Positions 23,381 through 31,678 of a DNA stretch of 31,938 nucleotides are shown here, piece after piece (within the stretch, counting starts at the first letter, position 1; each line of letters opens with the position of its first letter). The translations under genes and the position numbers were made by a program. This DNA comes from Bacteriovoracaceae bacterium UBA6144. Its GTDB lineage: Bacteria; Bdellovibrionota; Bacteriovoracia; Bacteriovoracales; Bacteriovoracaceae. A model generated the notes under the pieces. That model did no database searches. It had not been told where the DNA came from and was given only the letters and a program-made list of their open reading frames with translations. The stretch spans positions 9,043 through 40,980 of the forward strand of contig DIVA01000066.1 of the NCBI GenBank assembly GCA_002435705.1. The letters run 5' to 3'.

Positions 23381-24880
23381 TTACTTTAATCCTACGACAT
23401 CACTAAGTTTCGAACTAGTATCATCAGTCGTCTCAAGACTCGCGAGAGTGTGCACACAATAATCAATCGTGCTCACGGCTGCCGGTCTAAAGTTGCCTGA
23501 ATCTTTCATTCCTCCAAAAGGTAGACGCGCACTTGCTCCTACCGTAGAGCGGTTGAGATTCACGAGTCCTGCTTCAATCTCCATTAGGCATTTCTGAAAG
23601 ACACTTTGATCACGAGTGAACACTGAAGCCGCAAGACCGTATTCTGTGCAGTTCACCACATTTAAAGCTTCCTCGAGATCCTCGTAGGGGAAGAAGCAGG
23701 CATTAGGGCCGAAGATTTCTTCTTGGACAAATTTTCCTTTCATGTCAGCTTTTGCGAGATAGTGCAGAGAGGGAGAAACATAATGCCCTTGAAAAGCCAT
23801 CTCTAATTTTTTAGCCGCAACTAATTCCTCAGCCCCTTCACGCAGGCCTTGAGCACAGAAATCAAGATAAAGTTTCTCGGCCTGAGCATCGATCAAAGGA
23901 CCCATGAATGGGTTGGTGTGAACGGGGTGATCAACGATGATCTTTTTGGTCACATCCACAAACTGAGAAATGAATTCATCGGCGATTTTTTTATGGATGA
24001 GAATAATGGACGTCGACGTACATCTTTGGCCGCTGGTTAAAAAACAGGCACGCAAAAGCTCTGGCAGCGCGTGGGGGATATGTGCGTCGTGATGAACGAT
24101 GGTTGAGTTCTTTCCACCCAATTCCAGCGCCACCATTTTTTTAAGATCTTGGTGAGTATTTTTCAGAATCATTTTTCCTACGGCCCGTGAGCCCGTGAAA
24201 AAGATGCCTTTGATTTTTGGATGACTGGTTAGTTTTCCTGAGACTTCTCCCGTGCCATTGATGAAATTAATCACGCCGGCTGGAAACCCCGCTTCCACGA
24301 GAGCTTCAAACATCAGTTGCGCGGAACCAATGGTTTTCTCGGAAGGCTTAAAGATGATCGAGTTCCCTGCAAGTAAGCAGGAGAGGATCTGGCCGTTAGC
24401 CAGGTGGCAGGGAAAATTAAAGGGGCCAATCACAAGCGAGGGGCCAATCGGTTTTTGGATGGTGTGCCCGTCAATCTTAGGCATCACATCTTTAATGGTC
24501 TGAGTTTGGATGCGCTTGAGTGAATCATTAATTGTCACATCAACTTTGCTCACGAGAGCAGAGGCTTCTGTCTTGGCTTCCCATAATGGTTTGCCGACTT
24601 CCCATGCCAAGGCCAGGGCAATCTCATCTCCACGCTTCTTCACTGCTTCTTGGTAGCGGCGCAAATAAACGATTCTTTCGTCAAAGCTGAGTTTTCTCCA
24701 GACTTCGAAACCTTTCACGGCAGAATCCACCACCGATTCGACATGCCCAGACCATATACTGGCGCGCCACAGTTCAACGGAGAGGTCTGCAGGACTGAGT
24801 TTAATCAGGTTTTCGCTGGGAGTTGTTTGAGAGGTGTGCCAAGCGCCATTAAAATAGTCGCCTTTTAAAGCCATTTTCAT
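23381..24880 (-). CDS. astD: Aldehyde dehydrogenase, AstD-like (succinylglutamate semialdehyde dehydrogenase)
   Basis: A 499-residue NAD(P)-dependent aldehyde dehydrogenase. GPFNFPCHLANG (152-163) contains N155. Glu253 in LELGG and the catalytic Cys287 in GQRC complete the site. SGNFRPAAVSTIDYC near the C-terminus is a clear AstD-type feature. In the arginine succinyltransferase pathway it oxidises N-succinylglutamate semialdehyde. I chose ATG 24880 because AGGA lies six bases upstream; an ATG at 24949 would add 23 residues with no homology. It is the first gene of the run with the MFS carrier and RarD, divergent from the DUF1338 gene. Its neighbours leave open whether it instead oxidises 2-aminoadipate semialdehyde. 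Confidence 0.88.
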   Translation of the reverse strand: MKMALKGDYFNGAWHTSQTTPSENLIKLSPADLSVELWRASIWSGHVESVVDSAVKGFEVWRKLSFDERIVYLRRYQEAVKKRGDEIALALAWEVGKPLWEAKTEASALVSKVDVTINDSLKRIQTQTIKDVMPKIDGHTIQKPIGPSLVIGPFNFPCHLANGQILSCLLAGNSIIFKPSEKTIGSAQLMFEALVEAGFPAGVINFINGTGEVSGKLTSHPKIKGIFFTGSRAVGKMILKNTHQDLKKMVALELGGKNSTIVHHDAHIPHALPELLRACFLTSGQRCTSTSIILIHKKIADEFISQFVDVTKKIIVDHPVHTNPFMGPLIDAQAEKLYLDFCAQGLREGAEELVAAKKLEMAFQGHYVSPSLHYLAKADMKGKFVQEEIFGPNACFFPYEDLEEALNVVNCTEYGLAASVFTRDQSVFQKCLMEIEAGLVNLNRSTVGASARLPFGGMKDSGNFRPAAVSTIDYCVHTLASLETTDDTSSKLSDVVGLK

Positions 24881-24978
24881 AGTCTGTCCTTGAAAAAAAA
24901 TGCTGGCAGTATCATACTCCTGAAGATCTAGAAGTTCTAACTTTTCCAAGGTAGTCTTGGAGGAAAAGGCAGTTTTTT

Positions 24979-25782
24979 ATGGCGCAGAATCTTGAGAGCT
25001 TGTTGGACAAAATGTGGAAAGACTACGTGGCGATCAATCCTTTGGCCCAAAAGGTTTATAACCTCTTCACAACACGTGGGGACATCGTTTTAAATGATCA
25101 TATTGCGCTTCGCACATTCAATCATCCCCGTGTTTCTGTGGATGTTATCGCTAAGCCTTTTCTCGATGCCGGTTATATTTACGGCGGCGACTATCACTTC
25201 ACGGAGAAAAAACTCTACGCCAAACACTATGAGCACCCTGATCGCACCAAGCCTAAGATCTTTATTTCAGAACTGAGACTGGAGCTTTTGTCTAAAGAGT
25301 TGCAGGACACAGTTGCTTCTCTCATTGCTCAAATTCCTCAAGGCCAAGAAAAGCAATTTGATTTCTCATCCATCGGCCGTCCTTGGAAAGTAAGCCAAGA
25401 GACTTATCACAAGCTTATGAAAGAATCTGATTATGCGGCTTGGGTGGCAGCTTTCGGCTACCGTCCCAATCACTTCACGGTCTTTATTAACGCTCTTAAA
25501 AGTTTTAAAGACATCACTGAACTCAATAGCTTCTTGAAAAGTGAGGGCGTCCAACTCAACTCGAGCGGTGGTGAAATCAAAGGAACTCCTGAAGTTTTCT
25601 TAGAGCAGTCTTCCACTTTAGCCAACAACATTGAGGTGGAATTTAGTGACGGCAAACTCAAGGTTCCTGCCTGTTACTACGAGTTCGCCAAACGCTATGC
25701 GCTTCCTAGTGGCGAACTCTATCAGGGATTTGTCGCGGCCAGTGCTGACAAAATTTTTGAGTCCACATCAAAAGGTCAGTAA
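24979..25782 (+). CDS. DUF1338 protein, HglS-like (2-oxoadipate dioxygenase/decarboxylase)
   Basis: A 267-residue protein of the DUF1338 family with a VOC-like fold. The characterised relative HglS converts 2-oxoadipate to D-2-hydroxyglutarate in lysine breakdown, using Fe(II). Probable metal ligands are H41 (NDHIALRTF), H165 (PNHFTVF) and E235 (CYYEFAKRY), spaced as expected for a single-domain VOC enzyme. R45 in ALRTF is a candidate substrate arginine. It is shorter than HglS, which has extra segments, so the substrate may differ. GGAGGA and AAAGG lie before ATG 24979. It is transcribed away from astD and converges on the beta-CASP gene with a three-base gap. No ferredoxin or other partner is present. 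Confidence 0.8.
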   Translation: MAQNLESLLDKMWKDYVAINPLAQKVYNLFTTRGDIVLNDHIALRTFNHPRVSVDVIAKPFLDAGYIYGGDYHFTEKKLYAKHYEHPDRTKPKIFISELRLELLSKELQDTVASLIAQIPQGQEKQFDFSSIGRPWKVSQETYHKLMKESDYAAWVAAFGYRPNHFTVFINALKSFKDITELNSFLKSEGVQLNSSGGEIKGTPEVFLEQSSTLANNIEVEFSDGKLKVPACYYEFAKRYALPSGELYQGFVAASADKIFESTSKGQ

Positions 25783-25785
25783 GAG

Positions 25786-27165
25786 CTAAAGATTAACTTC
25801 CGAGAGATGCTCAGGGACAGTCACTTCGACTCCAGGAAAACTCTCGATAATTTTTAGCCGGAGCGCTTCGAGTGATCCTTTCTCACCGTGATTGAGAATG
25901 ATTCTGTGAGGCGGGGCTGGCATCTGCTTGATCCAGTCCAATGAGTCTTGCCAATCGGCGTGAGCGGAAAATTGCTGGAGCGTATGAATGCTCGCTAACA
26001 CATCAACTTTCTCATGATGAATACGAAAGTCTTTTTCGCCACTCTGAAGGAGTTGTCCCTTTGTCCCTTGAGCTTGAAAGCCTACAAAAATAACAGCATT
26101 CAACGCATCGGGGAGACGTTTTTTCAAGTGATGCATAACTCGTCCCCCCGTCACCATCCCAGAGGCAGAGATAACGATGTGAGGCTGGTTGCTTTGAGTA
26201 AGAGCGATTGATTCCTCAAAGCCATTGAGGGCACGGAACATATCTGTATCAATAGGATGATTCATCCATTGATCCTCGGGATGAAAAGCGATCTCATCGG
26301 TATATTTTAGGTGTGCCCTTGTCGCTTCAAGTGCCATGGGACTATCAAGATAAACGGGAATCTTATCAATGAGCTCCTCTCTCTGCATTTGGGCAATCGC
26401 TTGCAACACTTCTTGGGCTCGTCCCACAGCAAAGGCTGGGATCACAATCACTCCACCTCTGCGACTCGTGGTGTTTATAATATCTGCAAACTCATCTAGG
26501 TTTTTTTCTCGAGGGAGAAGCCTGTCACCATAGGTTGACTCTAAAACAACAGTGTCACTTTGTGGTGGAGACTGTGGTGGTTTAATAAGTTTCGAGCGAC
26601 CATTACCTAAGTCTCCTGAGAAAAGAATCGTCTCACTGCCATTCTCTGTGGGATAGGCCAGTTGGACGAAACGAGAACCTAAAATATGCCCGGCCCTAAA
26701 AAAGCGAAACTGTAATGATTTTGATATTGAGAACCATTCTTCGTCTTCAACGATTTGAAAAAGCCTCAGTGTTCGCTCTACATCTTTTTCTGTATAGAGA
26801 GGTTCTGCGGGGCGATGATTTGAATACCCACTCCGATTGGCGAAGTCAGCATCCTCAACTTGTAATTTTGCGGAGTCCAAGAGCATAAAACGGCAAAGCG
26901 TCGCTGTGGCCTGGGAACACCAGATGGGTTTATTAAAACCTTCTCGCACTAAACGGGGTAAATAGCCTGAGTGATCAATATGAGCATGGGTAAGGATAAC
27001 CCCATCAAGAGTTGAAGCCTTAAAGCTTGTGACCCAGTTTCGCATCCGTAAATCTTTAGGACCTTGAAACAGGCCGGCATCGATAAGAATTTTTTTTCCC
27101 GATGATTCAAGAAGTGTCCGCGAACCTGTGACTGTGCTAGCAGCACCATGGAAAGTAAGTTTCAT
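25786..27165 (-). CDS. Beta-CASP metallo-beta-lactamase (RNA nuclease-like)
   Basis: A 459-residue zinc hydrolase of the CPSF73/Ysh1-like group. LTHAHIDHSG (58-67) is motif 2 (H60, H62, D64, H65), RAGHILGS is motif 3, and FSGDLG is motif 4. The beta-CASP region includes YLDSPMA and ISASGMVTGGR, and FSAHADW with LNHGE completes the C-terminal RMMBL part. Family members act on RNA as endo- or 5'-3' exonucleases. The genomic place after AstA and a small secreted protein is odd for an RNA enzyme. The start lies 21 bases after the stop of the small gene at 27187 with no clear Shine-Dalgarno, suggesting read-through expression. Confidence 0.88.
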   Translation of the reverse strand: MKLTFHGAASTVTGSRTLLESSGKKILIDAGLFQGPKDLRMRNWVTSFKASTLDGVILTHAHIDHSGYLPRLVREGFNKPIWCSQATATLCRFMLLDSAKLQVEDADFANRSGYSNHRPAEPLYTEKDVERTLRLFQIVEDEEWFSISKSLQFRFFRAGHILGSRFVQLAYPTENGSETILFSGDLGNGRSKLIKPPQSPPQSDTVVLESTYGDRLLPREKNLDEFADIINTTSRRGGVIVIPAFAVGRAQEVLQAIAQMQREELIDKIPVYLDSPMALEATRAHLKYTDEIAFHPEDQWMNHPIDTDMFRALNGFEESIALTQSNQPHIVISASGMVTGGRVMHHLKKRLPDALNAVIFVGFQAQGTKGQLLQSGEKDFRIHHEKVDVLASIHTLQQFSAHADWQDSLDWIKQMPAPPHRIILNHGEKGSLEALRLKIIESFPGVEVTVPEHLSEVNL

Positions 27166-27186
27166 GTATATATATTAGGATATCTG

Positions 27187-27621
27187 TTAAGGATTTGCGA
27201 GTTTCTGAGTGGGGGTAGGAGTCAGTGTGCCGCAGTCACCTGTCTTTCTAATATTCTTAACCATGCGCACACATGTATTAAAGACGGGCTCATCAGCGAG
27301 AGTCTCATCGTCAGCCATATTTTCTATAAGCTCTAAAGATGTTTGGCTGGCGCAGGGGAGATGCTTTTTAGCAGCCTTTTTCCAGTCGTCCACATTCGTT
27401 TTTTGCGGCTTAGTTTTTTTCTTTTGAGCTTCGATTTTAGTGGCGATGCCATCACAAGCCTGGAGAGCTGCCGCTGCATCAAACTTATCTCCACTCCCTG
27501 CGACTTTTTTTAGTTCTTTTGAAATGCTGATCATCGCCTGACGAGAGGGATCAAGCTGATAACTCTCTTCTTTCGCAAGAGCATTTAGGCTTAAGAGCAG
27601 AATGAAAAAGACAAATTTCAT
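27187..27621 (-). CDS. Small secreted protein, unknown function
   Basis: A 144-residue exported protein. ATG 27621 gives a clean signal peptide (1-16, ending in LNALA). An ATG at 27657 would add 12 residues without benefit and no binding site supports either start. The mature part is charged and helical with a Lys-rich stretch (about 64-90). Four cysteines lie at about 55, 89, 117 and 129; the last two follow FNTCVRMVKNIRKTGDC. The end is Thr/Pro-rich. I do not recognise the family. It lies 59 bases downstream of AstA and upstream of the beta-CASP gene on the same strand; no catabolic role is visible. Confidence 0.7.
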   Translation of the reverse strand: MKFVFFILLLSLNALAKEESYQLDPSRQAMISISKELKKVAGSGDKFDAAAALQACDGIATKIEAQKKKTKPQKTNVDDWKKAAKKHLPCASQTSLELIENMADDETLADEPVFNTCVRMVKNIRKTGDCGTLTPTPTQKLANP

Positions 27622-27680
27622 AGTATCAATTATGCCACAGGTAAGACTCATGACCAAGAGCAGGAGTTAAGCTCTTAATA

Positions 27681-28769
27681 TCACTTTGTCTTTTTCTTCA
27701 CCTTAGAGGTATGAACCTTGGCAATATTAGTCTGAGACTTCTTCTTGGCCTTGGGTTTAAAGGTCGCAAACCTGATCTTATCTCCCAGTCGCAGCTTAAG
27801 AGCAGCTGCTGTGACGCTCGAGATTTTGTATCCCCCGTCTTTGAGCTTCACCACGCCACCTAAAGTCGCACGGTACTTACCTCCAGTGCGGCTGATGATA
27901 AAGGTTTCTGAGCGGAAAGACTTGTCTGAGATCTCTTTGATCTCGCCCAGTGTGCTCTCTTTAATCGTACGAATATTGTCGATATCACAAATAAGTATCG
28001 GCCCTGGTTCAAATGGCCCCACCAGACCTGAAAATTTAAAGCCCTCTTGTTCCAGAATGCGTTTGGCGGGCTCAGTATTCGGGTGAACCTTAGCGATCAC
28101 AAACTGGGCTTCTTCAGGCAGAAGATTGGCAATAACGGGAATTTTCGGCATCAGATCCTCAGCCACTTTTCGATTGGTGAAGTATGTCTGATCCGCAAGG
28201 GAGAGATCGGTTTTAAAGAAGTGCTGCCCAACTGCATCCCAAAAAGGCGAGTGCCCTTTGTCGTTCACCATTCCACGCATCTCAGCGATAATTTCTTTTT
28301 CAAAATGATTACGATTTTCAGCAATAAAAAGAAAGCGCGAGAGTGAGAGGAAGCGGCCGTTTTGTGAATTCCTAAATTCAGGACTCAGGTAAAGGGAACA
28401 AATTTCTGCCGGGCCATTATGGATGTAGTGCAGATGCATTGAAAGGATATCATTCTTTACGTTGAGGATTTTACTCTCATGCTGCGTCTTCTCGAGGCGA
28501 TAGAAGATATAGGGCTCAAAGCCGCCGATCTTAGAAATAATTCCACTGATGCCCACGATTTTTCCAGTGAAGAGTTCTTCCATCACAAAGAGGTAGTCTT
28601 CACCTTTTGGTCTATCATCCCGGTGAGCAAAACTTCTTTCCGAATGATCAATTCGTTTTTTTAATACGACAGGATCTTGCGGCAAAGTCGTGAGACCATA
28701 ACCAGAGTCTTTGAGAAGCTCCATGAGTCCCGCGAGATCTTTCTGCTCAATGGGTCGAATGATAAACAA
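27681..28769 (-). CDS. astA: Arginine N-succinyltransferase-like, AstA family
   Basis: A 362-residue acyltransferase (GNAT-like). The AstA signature MRGMVNDKGHSPFWDAVGQHFF lies near 163-184. The N-terminus RPIEQKDLAGLMEL (5-18) and VHPNTEPAKRILEQEGF (227-243) also fit. It is expected to succinylate the alpha-amino group of arginine with succinyl-CoA. The start is TTG 28769: GGAG lies six bases before it, inside the aminotransferase stop region, so the pair is translationally coupled. The C-terminal 20 to 25 residues are Lys-rich (KPKAKKK, KVKKKTK) and extend past the usual length of about 340. AstB is not in the window, so the acceptor could be lysine or another amine instead. Confidence 0.85.
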   Translation of the reverse strand: MFIIRPIEQKDLAGLMELLKDSGYGLTTLPQDPVVLKKRIDHSERSFAHRDDRPKGEDYLFVMEELFTGKIVGISGIISKIGGFEPYIFYRLEKTQHESKILNVKNDILSMHLHYIHNGPAEICSLYLSPEFRNSQNGRFLSLSRFLFIAENRNHFEKEIIAEMRGMVNDKGHSPFWDAVGQHFFKTDLSLADQTYFTNRKVAEDLMPKIPVIANLLPEEAQFVIAKVHPNTEPAKRILEQEGFKFSGLVGPFEPGPILICDIDNIRTIKESTLGEIKEISDKSFRSETFIISRTGGKYRATLGGVVKLKDGGYKISSVTAAALKLRLGDKIRFATFKPKAKKKSQTNIAKVHTSKVKKKTK

Positions 28770-28772
28770 GTG

Positions 28773-30155
28773 TTACTCCATCTCTTGAAGAGTTTTCTCC
28801 AAAATCTCACAAACACGATCTATGTCTTCCATCGTTACTTTTAGCACGGGCATAAGAAACCTGACTCGCGCTGGAGCCGCACCGGCCATAAATGAGAGCA
28901 CACCATTATCAAAGAGTTTATAGGTGAACTGCTTGGTCTTTTCGGCGTCACCATTAAAAATGGTCATGGCGACCATGGCGCCAATGCCCCAAGGACCTTT
29001 GATTTTTTGTGGATGTCTTTGCGCTATCTTTTCGAGGTTACCTTTAAAGCGTTGGTGAAGTTTTTCAATCTTGCCATCGGCTCCCAGGTAACCACCATTG
29101 ACGATTTGCTGAGTGATATAGAGAGAGGCCGCGATCTGCGTGGATGCCCCAGTGAATGTCTGAGACACCAGTCCTGGACGAGGTTTATGATCGTCACTGA
29201 AAAATGTTGCACAAACTTGTGAGTTCTTTCCGATAGATGCCACGTCGATGTGCTTATCAAGTTTGAAGTGTTGAAAGGCAAAGAGTTCATGAGTTCTGCC
29301 CCAGCTTTGAACTTCATCCGCAAAGACAGAGATGTCATTGTCCTTACAAACTTTAATGAGCGCTTCGAAATACTCTGTGTGACCAACCCACGAGCCATTT
29401 TCCCCTTGGATCAATTCCATGACAAAACCTGCATGAGATTTCGGAAAACGTGTGATGGCTTTTTTCATCGCATTGACGGCGAGATCAATGGAGCCCTGGT
29501 GATCTGATTCACAATAAAATGGTATGTAGTCCACATCAATTGTTTTTGGCAGTCCTTCACGGTAAGCAGCCTTGTCGGTCAACCAGGCCATTCCCAGAGT
29601 TCTGCCGGCAAAACATTTTTCAAAAGCAAAAAGACGAGAAGCCGGTGCGCGTTTTTGAAACATCATCTTGATGGCATTCTCATTCGCCATGGCTCCGGAG
29701 GTCGTCAGGAAGACATTTTTAATTCCTGCTCCATACTTACAAGCTTGCTGTGAGAGCAGCTCCACCAAACGAGCCGAGTCAGTGTTTTGCTGAAGGTGAC
29801 CATTCATCACGGTATTAGTGATGGCCCCATCAATTTGTGCTTCAATCACATCCGGATTTGAGTGACCCATGTAGTGAACACCAATTCCAGTGATGAAGTC
29901 ATACTTCACAGAACCGTCAGCCAGCTCGACGAGAGCTCCATTCCCGATCCCACTTCCGAGGTATTGGTAGAAAAGGGCTCCACCACGCAAATCGCCGAAC
30001 TTTTTTAAGAGGGCCTGATACTCTTCTTTAAGTTCTGGGTTTGCCGCTTTAACACCTGTGATTTTCTTTTGATGTTCTTCAACGGCCGCACGAAGAAGTT
30101 TTTTTGCTTCTGCAATACGTGGGTCTTGAAAAAAACCATGAGCGACGGTCTTCAT
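28773..30155 (-). CDS. Class III aminotransferase, lysine 6-transaminase-like
   Basis: A 460-residue PLP enzyme. SGAMANE (153-159) and DEVQS (280-284) are the phosphate and Asp/Gln motifs, and K310 in SIGKNSQVC is the PLP lysine. In AstC and acetylornithine transaminases this stretch reads differently; the GKxxQVC pattern resembles L-lysine 6-transaminase (Lat), which makes 2-aminoadipate semialdehyde. The N-terminal 60 residues are longer than in AstC. GAGGAG lies seven bases before ATG 30155. It is the first gene of a run with AstA (three-base gap), the small secreted protein and the nuclease. It may act as AstC or Lat; the sequence favours a lysine-related role only moderately. Confidence 0.82.
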   Translation of the reverse strand: MKTVAHGFFQDPRIAEAKKLLRAAVEEHQKKITGVKAANPELKEEYQALLKKFGDLRGGALFYQYLGSGIGNGALVELADGSVKYDFITGIGVHYMGHSNPDVIEAQIDGAITNTVMNGHLQQNTDSARLVELLSQQACKYGAGIKNVFLTTSGAMANENAIKMMFQKRAPASRLFAFEKCFAGRTLGMAWLTDKAAYREGLPKTIDVDYIPFYCESDHQGSIDLAVNAMKKAITRFPKSHAGFVMELIQGENGSWVGHTEYFEALIKVCKDNDISVFADEVQSWGRTHELFAFQHFKLDKHIDVASIGKNSQVCATFFSDDHKPRPGLVSQTFTGASTQIAASLYITQQIVNGGYLGADGKIEKLHQRFKGNLEKIAQRHPQKIKGPWGIGAMVAMTIFNGDAEKTKQFTYKLFDNGVLSFMAGAAPARVRFLMPVLKVTMEDIDRVCEILEKTLQEME

Positions 30156-30165
30156 ATATATCTCC

Positions 30166-30209
30166 TCGGAGTCTTAACTTTTAAGTCTTTTCGAGACTTT
30201 AAACTCCGA
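30166..30209 (-). promoter_or_regulatory. Leader hairpin upstream of aminotransferase gene
   Basis: Outer arms TCGGAGT (30166-30172) and ACTCCGA (30203-30209) enclose an inner stem AAGTCT (30183-30188)/AGACTT (30194-30199). In the - strand leader RNA the 3' arm ends directly at the GAGGAG ribosome binding site (30162-30167), overlapping it by two bases. It could affect translation; nothing shows a ligand. Confidence 0.4.
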
Positions 30210-30311
30210 ACTTGAGCTATGCAAGGGAAGTATCTAGACTATTTTTAACTGACATACTGAGTAAAGTAATCCGCCTTTAAATAACTCTCTTCTTTTGACG
30301 ATAAGCATCCT

Positions 30312-30626
30312 ATGAAGTGGTTTCTTATAACGTTATTTTTAAGTACCTCCGCTCATGCACTTAGCATCAAGGGCAGAGTGTCTGCTTCATCGAGTTGCGG
30401 TGAGGGCAAAGTGATGGTGTGGCTGTCAAAAATTGCTGAGGAGTTTCAGCAAAAAGAGCTCTTGATGCACACCTTAGTACCCGTCAATGGTACCTATGAG
30501 TTTTATGTGATTCCCGGTCAGTACAGAATTGAAGTATCGACTGAGAAAGGCTGTGAAGAGCATAAAAATGTTTTTATTGTTCATAAAGAAGCACGCATCG
30601 ATTTTGTTTTAGGGGCTAAGAAATGA
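30312..30626 (+). CDS. Small secreted beta-sandwich protein
   Basis: A 104-residue exported protein. Residues 1-16 are a signal peptide ending in AHA. The mature part has the alternating pattern of a carboxypeptidase-regulatory-like (CarboxypepD_reg) domain: IKGRVSASSSCG, VNGTYEFYVIPGQYRIEVST and FVLGAKK. C29 and C80 may form a disulfide. No strong ribosome binding site precedes ATG 30312. The stop overlaps the next start in an ATGA junction, so both are translated together. The family function is unclear; such domains often hold surface proteins together. Confidence 0.72.
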   Translation: MKWFLITLFLSTSAHALSIKGRVSASSSCGEGKVMVWLSKIAEEFQQKELLMHTLVPVNGTYEFYVIPGQYRIEVSTEKGCEEHKNVFIVHKEARIDFVLGAKK

Positions 30627-31594
30627 AGTACATTTTCTTTATCCTTTTATTCACACAATCGGTTTATGCCAAATTTGTTGCCGATGGTTGTCCCTCAAAT
30701 GCTGTGAGAACCCAAGGGCCTCAGGGGTTTTACTGCGCTCCACTTTATGGTTTATTTCCCCAGCCTCAGCCCGATTGCATCGTGTGTATGCAAATGCAGC
30801 TTCAGCGTCAGCAGCAAATGACGGCGTTTAATCCATGGCTCATGCAGATGCCTTTTCCGATGATGCCACCGCAGACTCCATGGTGGGCCCAACAAGGAAG
30901 AATGATGTATCCCAATTTCCAGGCCCCAGGGGCTTGGCAGTATCCAGGGATGAATCCTCAACCCTATCCCGGCAATGCTCCTGTCTTTGCGGCGAAGCCT
31001 AATGTGTATGTGAAAAATCTGACGAAGAGTAAAACATCTTTTTCCATGAGTTTTGATTTAAAAGAATCCAAATCCAACTTTCTTGCGACCACTCCGTGGC
31101 TTGAAAATAATGAGTGGAGTGGTGAGATTCAGGGTGAAGAATTTAATGTCGACAAAGTAAATTATGATTATCTTTTCTATGATGCCCGGATGCCCCACGA
31201 GAGCATGCAATTCGAAGCGGGATGGTGTATCAATCGCACTGAACTTGTTCGTTCCATGGCCGGTGAATTGATTCAAATGGGTTTTTCCCAATTGGCCCTC
31301 AGTGATTTTTATGAGCACTGGGATCAGAAGATTCCCGATGAACCAGTCTTTTGCGTTTATCCTCAATACAATAATCAAATGGATGCAGCTCTTCCTATCA
31401 AGATCAAACCGGCCACCCCTTTTGTGAGAGTTTTATTTGTGCTGGTTCCTCATCGCCCCGATGATAAAGTCCAACCAGTTTTTCCACCCTTACCTCGTCA
31501 ATCACATTTTGAACTGCGCACCAAAACAGTTGAATCAGATCTACAGTTTTTGGAATGGGGTGTCGCGTTCCTTGACCACCGTTTGATTAAGTAA
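30623..31594 (+). CDS. Secreted protein with Pro/Met/Gln/Trp-rich segment
   Basis: A 323-residue exported protein. Residues 1-16 are a signal peptide ending in VYA. Residues about 47-125 are low-complexity with many P, Q, M and W (PQPQP, MQMQLQRQQQM, PFPMMPPQTPWW, YPGMNPQPYPG). The remainder looks like a folded beta-rich domain. Cysteines lie near 23, 38, 52, 55, 205 and 248. I do not recognise a family. It starts four bases inside the end of the small secreted gene. No membrane anchor is seen, so it is probably periplasmic, extracellular or held by the outer surface. Confidence 0.72.
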   Translation: MKYIFFILLFTQSVYAKFVADGCPSNAVRTQGPQGFYCAPLYGLFPQPQPDCIVCMQMQLQRQQQMTAFNPWLMQMPFPMMPPQTPWWAQQGRMMYPNFQAPGAWQYPGMNPQPYPGNAPVFAAKPNVYVKNLTKSKTSFSMSFDLKESKSNFLATTPWLENNEWSGEIQGEEFNVDKVNYDYLFYDARMPHESMQFEAGWCINRTELVRSMAGELIQMGFSQLALSDFYEHWDQKIPDEPVFCVYPQYNNQMDAALPIKIKPATPFVRVLFVLVPHRPDDKVQPVFPPLPRQSHFELRTKTVESDLQFLEWGVAFLDHRLIK

Positions 31595-31678
31595 GACGCA
31601 GTGCCTCTTTTGATTGTCTCAAAGTCTTTTTCAGGCTAATCTTCACATTCATTAATTTTTCATTTTTTCGGAGTCGTT

